64,000 bases of DNA. Source: Larkinella bovis. Lineage in GTDB: Bacteria > Bacteroidota > Bacteroidia > Cytophagales > Spirosomataceae. The stretch's first letter is position 1, and every line of letters starts with the position of its first letter. Location of the stretch: positions 1,612,001 to 1,676,000 of the forward strand of contig NZ_JBHSMA010000001.1 in the NCBI RefSeq assembly GCF_042655385.1. Direction: 5' to 3'. The position numbers and the translations under genes were made by a program. Of the stretch, positions 1-6,815 are shown in pieces. The notes under the pieces were generated by a model. It was not told the DNA's origin, did not search any database, and was given only the letters and a program-made list of their open reading frames with translations.

Positions 1-91
1 GGGCAATTTCGGCCCAAAAACCTTCGGGATCTTCGACACTGTATCGATAAGCCTCCTGATATTCCTCAAAGGTTTGGATTCGGAAATTCAT
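1..91 (-). CDS. acs: Acetyl-CoA synthetase, N-terminal fragment (runs off the window)
   Basis: Only the first 30 codons are present, starting from the ATG at 91 and continuing beyond base 1. The protein begins MNFRIQTFEEYQEAYRYSVE and continues with DPEGFWAEIA. The S-[VI]-x-D-P-E-x-F-W block is the N-terminal ACAS_N signature of AMP-forming acetyl-CoA synthetases, which make acetyl-CoA from acetate, ATP and CoA. The catalytic adenylation domain is outside the window, so a propionyl-CoA synthetase or another acyl-CoA synthetase is not excluded. It lies downstream of, and in the same direction as, an MFS symporter and a small membrane protein. This suggests uptake and activation of a short organic acid, which is an inference. 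Confidence 0.75.
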   Translation of the reverse strand, partial: MNFRIQTFEEYQEAYRYSVEDPEGFWAEIA

Positions 92-270
92 AGTATTGAC
101 AGGCTATAGTTCAGACCGCTAAACTACACACTTATTTGCTTTATCCGGTCCTGCGGGTTGACTCATTAGCCTAAAATTGTTCATTATTCGTAGTGATTCG
201 GCCTTTTAATCAGTGACCTAGCCCTGCCGGTTTTTCGTCAAAATAGGCCGGCAGGCCCGGTACAAAGCGG

Positions 271-489
271 TTATTTATCGTATTCGCCCTGCCAGGCATA
301 CCGGCCAAACAGGGCCAGGCCGATGGTAATGGGCAGAAAGATGACAACGATCACGAGCCAGAAAACGAAATCTTCCGTGGATGCGGTTTCGGACGTGAGC
401 TTTTGAATGGTTTCATAGGGCAGCCCAACCATCAGGGCAATACCGGCCAGCATCCAGACCAGGCCAAGCGTTTTTTTGAGGGCATTCAT
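271..489 (-). CDS. Small two-helix membrane protein next to MFS transporter
   Basis: A 72-residue protein with two predicted membrane helices: residues about 8-24 (LGLVWMLAGIALMVGLP) and about 43-62 (FWLVIVVIFLPITIGLALFG). A short polar loop separates them and the tail is charged (WQGEYDK). It starts 11 bases after the stop of the upstream MFS gene, so the two are almost certainly co-transcribed. Small proteins of this kind (I believe DUF6814, from memory) recur beside MFS transporters in Bacteroidota and may be accessory subunits. The gene is plainly coding: its reading frame is conserved-looking and tightly packed behind the transporter. Its function is unknown. Confidence 0.75.
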   Translation of the reverse strand: MNALKKTLGLVWMLAGIALMVGLPYETIQKLTSETASTEDFVFWLVIVVIFLPITIGLALFGRYAWQGEYDK

Positions 490-500
490 GGTGAGCAGGG

Positions 501-2027
501 TTAGTCGTCGGCCGTTTTGTATTGTTTTTTATCAATGTATAAAGCCCCAATGACCAGGCAAACCAGAGCAATACCGATGGGGTACCACAAGCCCTGAAGA
601 TACGCATCCGGCGAGCCGGTTTTTCGGGCGGTTTCTACCAGGCTGGTCGCAATGAAGGGGGTTAAACCGCCAAAAACGCCATTCCCGATGTGGTAGGGTA
701 ACGACATGGAGGTGTACCGAATCCGGGTTGGAAACAGTTCCACCAGAAAAGCCGCAATCGGTCCGTAGACCATCGTAACGTACAAGACCTGAATGAACAC
801 GAACAAGGTCATCAGGAAAAACGCCTGGTCCCCGAGCGTCACTTCCTTGGTCACTGCCGTCGATGCCGAGCCGGGTTGGGGCTGGATTTCGCGGTAGGTG
901 GTCCCGTCGGTGAAATATCGGACGGTCGAGGTAGTCGTTTTAAATTCGTTCGTCCCGTCGATACGCTCCTGCTTGGTTTCGATGCTCCGGCGGGGGGCCT
1001 CCTCGAATTTCTGGCTGATGTCCGCCAGGTTGTACATCGCCTTGTAAATCGGCCGGTACGTCAAAACTCCCAGGAGCATCCCGGCCAGCATGATGTTTCG
1101 CCGACCGATTTTATCGGACAATCCGCCAAAAATGACGAAAAAAGGCGTGGCGACCAGCAGCGCCAGCGCAATGATGTAATTCGATTGAGCAAACTCGACA
1201 TTGCAGATTTTCTGGATGAACGACAGGGCGTAAAACTGCCCGGTATACCAGATAACCCCCTGCCCCGCCGTTGCCCCGAACAACGCCAGCAAGACCATTT
1301 TGAGGTTTCCTTTCTTGCCAAAACTTTCTTTTAACGGGTTCGCCGAGATTTTCCCTTCTTTCTTGATTTTCTGAAAAAGGGGCGATTCGTGCATCCGCAA
1401 CCGAATATAAATGGAAACCGCGACCAGCAGAGCCGACAGCAGGAACGGCACCCGCCAGCCCCATTCCGCGAATTTGTCGGTCCCCATCATTTGCCGGGTG
1501 ACCAGAATGACGCCCAGCGAAACGAACAACCCCAGCGTGGCCGTTGTCTGAATAAAACTGGTGAAATAGCCCCGCCGACCGTCAGGGGAGTGTTCCGCCA
1601 CGTAGGTGGCGGCCCCACCGTATTCGCCCCCCAGCGCCAGCCCCTGAACGAGCCGTAGCAGCAGAACCAGAGCCGGTGCCAGCATACCGATGGTTTCGTA
1701 ATCAGGTACGCAGCCAATCAGAAAAGTCGAACCACCCATCAGAACCAGTGTCAGCAGAAAGGTATATTTCCGGCCAACCAGATCGCCCAGCCGGCCGAAC
1801 ACCAGCGCCCCGAACGGGCGTACGATAAAACCGGCGGCAAACGTCGCCAGGGTCGACAAAAAACCGGCTGTTGGATTGTCTTTGGGAAAGAACTGAGCGG
1901 AAAGAATCGTCGCTAAACTACCAAAGATGTAAAAGTCGTACCATTCGATGAGGGTACCGACGGAGGAAGCTGTAATGACCCGCCAAACCCCGCTTGCTTC
2001 GGCGGATGCGGCTTGTTTAATTCGCAT
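501..2027 (-). CDS. MFS transporter, metabolite:H+ symporter type
   Basis: About 508 residues in the inner membrane. It begins MRIKQAASAEASGVWRVITA, followed by the SSVGTLIEWYDFYIFG block of the metabolite:H+ symporter (proline/betaine, citrate, shikimate) branch of the major facilitator superfamily. The MFS loop signature GRLGDLVGRK lies between helices 2 and 3, and GGLSDKIGRR is the matching motif in the second half. A polar insert of about 75 residues (roughly 350-425) separates helices late in the protein, which is common in Bacteroidota members. An upstream in-frame ATG at 2207 exists, but it would translate the intergenic repeat into low-quality sequence, so the start at 2027 is preferred. 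The substrate cannot be read from sequence; the following acs hints at a short carboxylate. Confidence 0.88.
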   Translation of the reverse strand: MRIKQAASAEASGVWRVITASSVGTLIEWYDFYIFGSLATILSAQFFPKDNPTAGFLSTLATFAAGFIVRPFGALVFGRLGDLVGRKYTFLLTLVLMGGSTFLIGCVPDYETIGMLAPALVLLLRLVQGLALGGEYGGAATYVAEHSPDGRRGYFTSFIQTTATLGLFVSLGVILVTRQMMGTDKFAEWGWRVPFLLSALLVAVSIYIRLRMHESPLFQKIKKEGKISANPLKESFGKKGNLKMVLLALFGATAGQGVIWYTGQFYALSFIQKICNVEFAQSNYIIALALLVATPFFVIFGGLSDKIGRRNIMLAGMLLGVLTYRPIYKAMYNLADISQKFEEAPRRSIETKQERIDGTNEFKTTTSTVRYFTDGTTYREIQPQPGSASTAVTKEVTLGDQAFFLMTLFVFIQVLYVTMVYGPIAAFLVELFPTRIRYTSMSLPYHIGNGVFGGLTPFIATSLVETARKTGSPDAYLQGLWYPIGIALVCLVIGALYIDKKQYKTADD

Positions 2028-2103
2028 GAACTGTATAGGGTTTTGGAAAACGGCATAAAAAAGCAACATAAACCGCTTTTTTCCTATACCCGACGAAATT
2101 AAT

Positions 2104-2280
2104 GCAGAATGAGCTGGATGCTGGATGAATACTGGATGCTGGATGGAGATGCTGGATGCTAGATAATGGATGCTAGATGCTGGTACCAGCCCATCCATCG
2201 TATCCATCTAGCATCCATTATCTAGCATCCAGCCTATCCAGCATCTAGCCCATCTAGCATCCATCCCATCCAGCCTCCAG
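2104..2280. repeat. Degenerate GGATGCTAGAT-type repeat forming a long inverted repeat
   Basis: The whole gap between the carbonic anhydrase stop and the MFS start is built from short variants of GGATGCTGGAT/GGATGCTAGAT on the left arm and their complements (ATCTAGCATCC, ATCCAGC) on the right. The core is a perfect 29-bp inverted repeat, 2151-2179 against 2205-2233. The loop contains the 12-bp palindrome GCTGGTACCAGC (2179-2190). Transcribed RNA would fold into a long branched hairpin, which could act as a terminator or mRNA stabiliser between the two genes. No transposase is attached. Confidence 0.85.
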
Positions 2281-2282
2281 CC

Positions 2283-3005
2283 TTACTTGTCCGTGAGCAA
2301 CCGGATATCGGTAGTCAGGGCTTTGGCCAGGCCCCCTTCGGCACCCAGTTCTTTGACCCGGCTAACGGCGGACGCATCTTCCGACGACAAATCGATAATT
2401 TCCTTCAGACGGCCCGTCCGTAAATCGAACACCCAGCCGTGAAGCCACAACTCCTGCTTACGGTTCCAGGCATCCTGAATAATCGCAGTATGCCCCAGGT
2501 TAAAGACCTGCTCGCGGGTGCTCAACTCAACCAGCCGGTCGAAGCACTGGCTCTCGTCCGTCAGTTTACCCAGTTCGTCAGCGTATTTTTGCTTTACGAT
2601 TTGAATATTCTGTAACCAGTTGTCAATCAGACCATAACGCTTATCGAGCAGGGCGGCTTTTACCCCCCCGCATTCGTAGTGCCCGCAAACGATGATATGA
2701 CGAACCTTCAGCACTTCGACGGCATACTGAAGAACACTGAGCAGGTTCAGATCCGAAGAAATCACCTGATTGGCAATATTGCGGTGGACAAACATTTCGC
2801 CCGGCAACGTCCCGGTTATTTCCTCGGAAGAAACCCGGCTATCGGAACAGCCGATCCACAGGTAATGCGGTTTTTGATCGGCCGAAAGCGTGTCGAAATA
2901 GTGTTCGTCGAGTTCGAGTTTATCCAGAGCCCAGGCCTTATTCGCTAATAGTAGTTTCTCGTGTGCGTGCATGACTGCGTAGACTACGTTTTTTGGGTGA
3001 GACAT
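2283..3005 (-). CDS. can: Beta-class carbonic anhydrase
   Basis: A 240-residue cytoplasmic zinc enzyme interconverting CO2 and bicarbonate. The beta-class signatures are intact: C53-S-D-S-R57 supplies the first zinc cysteine and the Asp/Arg dyad, and H109-Y-E-C112-G-G supplies the other two ligands. MFVHRNIANQV and the dimer-interface region match the E. coli Can type along the full length. The annotated start overlaps the 3' end of the SulP gene by 68 bases. A second ATG at 2972 would shorten but not remove the overlap. Translational coupling to the SulP transporter supports a joint role in inorganic carbon supply. Confidence 0.95.
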   Translation of the reverse strand: MSHPKNVVYAVMHAHEKLLLANKAWALDKLELDEHYFDTLSADQKPHYLWIGCSDSRVSSEEITGTLPGEMFVHRNIANQVISSDLNLLSVLQYAVEVLKVRHIIVCGHYECGGVKAALLDKRYGLIDNWLQNIQIVKQKYADELGKLTDESQCFDRLVELSTREQVFNLGHTAIIQDAWNRKQELWLHGWVFDLRTGRLKEIIDLSSEDASAVSRVKELGAEGGLAKALTTDIRLLTDK

Positions 3006-4554
3006 TTTTCAACTCATACTTTATATCCATAGTCTGAGCGGTTTCCTGAAAATCAAGCAGAATGTTGTAAATATCGTGATCGATAAACGATGCGTGCGTT
3101 GCGTCAACCAGCACTTCATCCCCCGGCTGCAGATCGCGCAACGCTTGTTTGAACTGCGGTTTGAGCAGGAAATAGAGGTCCTTCTGGATTTTGATCAACA
3201 CCTTGTTGCCATCCCGAACCACCCGGAACGCCGTCTGGAAGTTGGTAAAGAGGACAAACAGAATACCGACGACCAGACCGATCCCGATCCCGATCAACAG
3301 GTCCGTAAACACGATCCCGAGCACCGTCACGATAAACGGAATGAACTGATAAATGCCTTCCCGGTACGTTTTGCGGAATGTTGCCGGGTTGGCCAGTTTA
3401 TAGCCGACGGTTATCAGCAGGGCCGCCAGACACGACAGCGGGATGAGGTTCAGCAAGGGAGCGGCCAGAAAAACCGCCAGCATCAGAAACACGCCGTGTA
3501 TGATGGCCGAAACCCGGGTTTTATTGCCCCCGTAGACGTTGGCCGATGTCCGAACAATCACGGAGGTCAGCGGCAAACCGCCGATCAATCCCGAAACCAT
3601 ATTGCCAATGCCCTGCGCCACCATTTCCTGGTCGGGCGACGATACCCGCTTTTCCGGGTCGAGTTTATCGGCAGCCTCCAAGTTCAAAAGGGTTTCCAGG
3701 CTGGCAACAATGGCAATGGTGATGGCGGTGACGTAGACTTTCGGATTGGTCAGCGCGCCGAAATCCGGGAAATAAAAGATAGAAAACAGGCTTTTCCCCT
3801 CCTCAATAGCCGGAATCTGGACCATATGCTGGTCCGCCGATGTACCTAGATACCAGTCGGGCATCACTACCCGGAACAACTCGTTCAGGCTAATTCCCAG
3901 GACCACAACGGCGAGGGCTCCGGGGAAATTCTTGAAAAAGCCGACCCCTTTTTTAGCTAATTTTTCCCAGAAAAACAGCAGCAGAAACGACGCCAGGCTG
4001 ATGATGACGGCTCCGGTGCTGGCCGTAACGACGGCCCGGTAAATCTCCGAAATGGTATTTTCGCCATCGGCCAGTTGCTGAAACGCAAATTCGCCTTCAA
4101 AATCATTATCACGCCCCAGCGCATGCGGAATCTGCTTTAAGATAATGACTAACCCAATGGCAACCAACAGCCCGCGAATGACACTATCGGGAAAATAACC
4201 GCTAAATTTGCCCGCTTTCAGAATACCCAGAAACAACTGAAGAATCCCGGCAATGACCACCGCCGTCAGAAAAACTTCAAACGAGCCTAACCCTTTGATA
4301 CTATCGGCCACAATAACCGCCAAACCGGCAGCCGGACCGCTAACGCTTACTTCCGAACCGGAGAGCAGACCAATAACCAGCCCACCGATCATCCCGGCGA
4401 CCAGGCCCGAAAACAAGGGAGCACCCGAGGCCAGCGCAATCCCCAGACAAAGGGGCAAGGCCACTAGAAAAACCGATAACCCGGCGGGTAAATCGGAGCG
4501 AAAGGTTGTAATCGAATATTTGGATAGCGACCGTAAAGGGCTAAAGATTTTCAT
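2938..4554 (-). CDS. SulP-family anion transporter with STAS domain (probable bicarbonate)
   Basis: 538 residues. The N-terminal half carries the SulP signature (PAGLSVFLVALPLCLGIALA, then GLVAGMIGGLV and SVSGPAAGLAVIV), followed by about a dozen membrane helices. From about residue 450 a cytoplasmic STAS domain follows, ending in KYELKNVSPKK. SulP proteins move sulfate, bicarbonate or other anions with Na+ or H+. Here the gene overlaps a carbonic anhydrase, a pairing that favours bicarbonate (BicA-like) over sulfate. No sulfate-assimilation gene is nearby. The start ATG at 4554 faces the divergent methyltransferase gene across an AT-rich gap. Transport of sulfate remains possible. Confidence 0.9.
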   Translation of the reverse strand: MKIFSPLRSLSKYSITTFRSDLPAGLSVFLVALPLCLGIALASGAPLFSGLVAGMIGGLVIGLLSGSEVSVSGPAAGLAVIVADSIKGLGSFEVFLTAVVIAGILQLFLGILKAGKFSGYFPDSVIRGLLVAIGLVIILKQIPHALGRDNDFEGEFAFQQLADGENTISEIYRAVVTASTGAVIISLASFLLLFFWEKLAKKGVGFFKNFPGALAVVVLGISLNELFRVVMPDWYLGTSADQHMVQIPAIEEGKSLFSIFYFPDFGALTNPKVYVTAITIAIVASLETLLNLEAADKLDPEKRVSSPDQEMVAQGIGNMVSGLIGGLPLTSVIVRTSANVYGGNKTRVSAIIHGVFLMLAVFLAAPLLNLIPLSCLAALLITVGYKLANPATFRKTYREGIYQFIPFIVTVLGIVFTDLLIGIGIGLVVGILFVLFTNFQTAFRVVRDGNKVLIKIQKDLYFLLKPQFKQALRDLQPGDEVLVDATHASFIDHDIYNILLDFQETAQTMDIKYELKNVSPKKRSLRSHARTRETTISE

Positions 4555-4698
4555 ATAAGCGAAGTTAAAAGAGAATGATCAATCTGGTTTTTTTAATTTA
4601 TTCCGGTTTTCAGAATACTTTTTTTATAACCCTAAAATTCGGAATAAAATTTTAATCTCTTTTTAATCTACAAAAAATTTCTACTTTTTCTTACTTAA
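4555..4698. promoter_or_regulatory. AT-rich divergent intergenic region
   Basis: The 144 bases between two divergent genes are strikingly AT-rich, with runs of T and A around 4590-4690, compared with the GC-rich coding sequence on both sides. Both genes must be transcribed from here. I could not place a clean TTTG / TAnnTTTG pair, so no individual promoter is called. Confidence 0.45.
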
Positions 4699-5931
4699 AT
4701 GCCAGAAATAACTCCGATTGAGCAGGCATACATCCAGGCACACTTGCATGTCGACCCCTATACGCTATTGTTTCGGCCGGAACCCGAACAGATTCGGCTG
4801 AAGCTGGTGGTGGCGCAGTTGGTAGCCCGGCAGAAAGCCCGCACCAAACTTCCGCACTGGTATGCCCGGCCGGACCTTGTGTTTCCGCCCGCCCTGTCGG
4901 TCGAACAGGCGTCGTCGGAGCGAACGGCAGCCTATAAAGCGTCGCTCCTGGTTCAGTCTGGAAAAAAACCGGGTCTAGTGGTGGACCTCACCGGGGGAAT
5001 GGGCGTTGACACCCTGGCTTTTTCGCAGCAGGCCGACCGGGTTATTTACCTCGAACGGCAACCCCATCTGGCCGAACTGGCGGCCTTCAACCTGCCCCGG
5101 CTGGGCGGCACGACCATCGAGTTTCCGGCCCCGCCGGTGGATGCCGTTCAATTTCTGACTCATTTTCAGGAAACGGCCGACTGGATTTATCTCGATCCGG
5201 CCCGTCGCGACCAACAGGGCGGGAAGGTGGTGCGGCTGGAAGACTGTGAACCGAACGTGCTGGACTGGTACCGGGGCCAGCCGCAGGCCGGGCTTCGGAG
5301 CAAGGCCCGGGCGGTTTTATTGAAAACCTCACCCCTGATCGATATCGATTCGGTTGTACGGCAGTTGCCCGACGTAACCGCCGTGCATGTGGTTTCCGTA
5401 GAGAATGAATGCAAGGAAGTCCTGTTTGTGCTGACGGAAATGGAACGGCCCGAGGTGGAAGTGACCGCGGTCAACCTCCGGACCGCAGCACCAGACGAAC
5501 GCTTTATTTTCCATCGGAACGACGAAAAAACCGCTCATGTGCAATTCAGCGCCCCGCTGCGTTACTTGTACGAACCGAACGCGTCTATATTGAAAGCAGG
5601 CGCATTTCGGGCCGTTGCCGAACACCAGCACGTGTTCAAACTGGCCCCCAACAGTCACCTCTATACGAGCGAGCAGTTGCAGGCCGGTTTTCCGGGCCGG
5701 ACGTTTGAAATCGTCGGCATCTGTAAACCGGATCGGAAAGAGGTGCAGATTTTTTTGCCGGAGAAGAAAGCGAACCTCAGCGTGCGTAACTTTCCGGAAG
5801 CGACTGAAACTCTGCGCAAAAAGCTGGGCATTGCGCCGGGTGGCGACCTGTATTTGTTTGCCACGACGCTTTTTGATAATAAGAAACGCATTTTAATTAC
5901 ACGAAAAATCTTTTATCCATCGTTACACTAA
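4699..5931 (+). CDS. Class I SAM-dependent methyltransferase with THUMP-like and ferredoxin-like domains (PG_1098 type)
   Basis: 410 residues. The central Rossmann methyltransferase has motif I as VVDLTGGMGVDTLAF (about residues 93-107), an acidic motif II in RVIYLERQ, and the catalytic-site block DWIYLDPARRDQQGGK. The N-terminal part and the C-terminal third (FPGRTFEIVGICKPDRKEVQ onward) match the layout of the Porphyromonas PG_1098-like proteins, which have an N-terminal helical part, a methyltransferase, a THUMP-like and a ferredoxin-like domain. THUMP-like domains bind RNA, so an RNA base is the likely substrate, but none is established. The stop overlaps the start of the next gene by one base. 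Confidence 0.85.
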   Translation: MPEITPIEQAYIQAHLHVDPYTLLFRPEPEQIRLKLVVAQLVARQKARTKLPHWYARPDLVFPPALSVEQASSERTAAYKASLLVQSGKKPGLVVDLTGGMGVDTLAFSQQADRVIYLERQPHLAELAAFNLPRLGGTTIEFPAPPVDAVQFLTHFQETADWIYLDPARRDQQGGKVVRLEDCEPNVLDWYRGQPQAGLRSKARAVLLKTSPLIDIDSVVRQLPDVTAVHVVSVENECKEVLFVLTEMERPEVEVTAVNLRTAAPDERFIFHRNDEKTAHVQFSAPLRYLYEPNASILKAGAFRAVAEHQHVFKLAPNSHLYTSEQLQAGFPGRTFEIVGICKPDRKEVQIFLPEKKANLSVRNFPEATETLRKKLGIAPGGDLYLFATTLFDNKKRILITRKIFYPSLH

Positions 5932-6641
5932 TGAAAAAGCACTTGGTTAGCTCGTTCTTACACGTCTTGGTTTATGCAGGAATGCTCATTGTATCCGTCC
6001 TTCCTGCACCGGTTTGGGCCCAAACGGTTTCGTCGGCCACCGAAAAGGTAGATCAGATTTCCCTGGTTGGCCTTTCGCTCAGTCTCCCGATTGACGGAAA
6101 ATTTGTGGAGAAGGAATGGGAAACACTGTTAAAAACATACGGCAAAGTAGCGACAGGCCGCAACGGCGTTTACAAAGTACCATCCGCCAACATCCCCGCC
6201 CTTTCGTCCGATCCGCTGAATGTCGCCAGCAAGGTTTCCTCGGAAAAAAACAAGGCAACGGTTTTTCTGGCTGTCGATAAAGGCAATGCCGACTATGTGA
6301 AGCCGGGTAGCGCGATGTATGATCAGGTGGAAACGCTTCTGAAAGAGTTTGCCGCCCGCACCCAAATCAATTATGATATCAAGCTGGCGGACGATTCATA
6401 TCAGGAGGCCCAGAAGAAGCAGGATAAACTGGTCAAACAGGGCGAAAAGCTGGTTCGGGACCTCGAACGGAACAAAAAAGAGAAAGACAATCTGGTGAAA
6501 CGAATGGACGAAAATGTTCGTGAACTGGAACAACTAATCCGCGATACCGAAACCAACAAGTCCGATCAGACCAATGCGGTTAAGGAACTGGACGTAAAGA
6601 AACAGGCACTGGAAGCCGCCAGAGCCAAATTACCGAAATAA
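5931..6641 (+). CDS. Secreted protein with C-terminal coiled coil, function unknown
   Basis: 236 residues. Residues 1-31 are a signal peptide (MKKHLVSSFLHVLVYAGMLI, cleavage near PVWAQT). The middle contains a globular part (VGLSLSLPIDGKFVEKEWET) that resembles no domain I know. The last about 90 residues are a charged heptad-rich coiled coil (repeated KQDKLVKQGEKLVRDLERN-type segments) rich in K, E and N. ATG 5931 overlaps the upstream stop TAA by one base, so translation is probably coupled to the methyltransferase. It is probably periplasmic or on the outer-membrane surface. A strong terminator follows at 6777. Confidence 0.75.
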   Translation: MKKHLVSSFLHVLVYAGMLIVSVLPAPVWAQTVSSATEKVDQISLVGLSLSLPIDGKFVEKEWETLLKTYGKVATGRNGVYKVPSANIPALSSDPLNVASKVSSEKNKATVFLAVDKGNADYVKPGSAMYDQVETLLKEFAARTQINYDIKLADDSYQEAQKKQDKLVKQGEKLVRDLERNKKEKDNLVKRMDENVRELEQLIRDTETNKSDQTNAVKELDVKKQALEAARAKLPK

Positions 6642-6776
6642 ATTTCGGAGAGGAGCCGACAGACAAGCACAGCAAACATGTTGTCGACGTTGCCAATCCG
6701 GAATCAATGCGTTGAGACGATGGGGATCGATCAACGGGAAAGAACCCTGTGAGAGCGGTTTGTGGGGACAGATGAG

Positions 6777-6811
6777 GCCCGTCAGTCGGATTCCGGCTGG
6801 CGGGCTTTTTT
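6777..6811 (+). terminator. Rho-independent terminator
   Basis: GCCCGTCAG at 6777-6785 pairs with CTGGCGGGC at 6797-6805 (one G-T wobble), followed by a run of six T. It closes the methyltransferase/secreted-protein operon and abuts the 3' end of the convergent murF-alr gene. Confidence 0.85.
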
Positions 6812-6815
6812 ATGA

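Noticed and set aside
223..255. Hairpin CCTGCCGG/CCGGCAGG after the small membrane-protein gene as a terminator
   Set aside because: The stem is real but no T-tract follows on the minus strand and acs continues in the same direction, so termination is unlikely. It may stabilise the transcript.
2028..2207. N-terminal extension of the MFS transporter (60 residues)
   Set aside because: It translates the inverted repeat and intergenic DNA, giving repeated SSIHYLASS/IQHP sequence unlike any MFS protein. The family block starts just after the ATG at 2027.
2104..2280. CRISPR-like array
   Set aside because: Repeat units are short, variable and without spacers of regular length, arranged as inverted arms. 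No cas gene is in the window.
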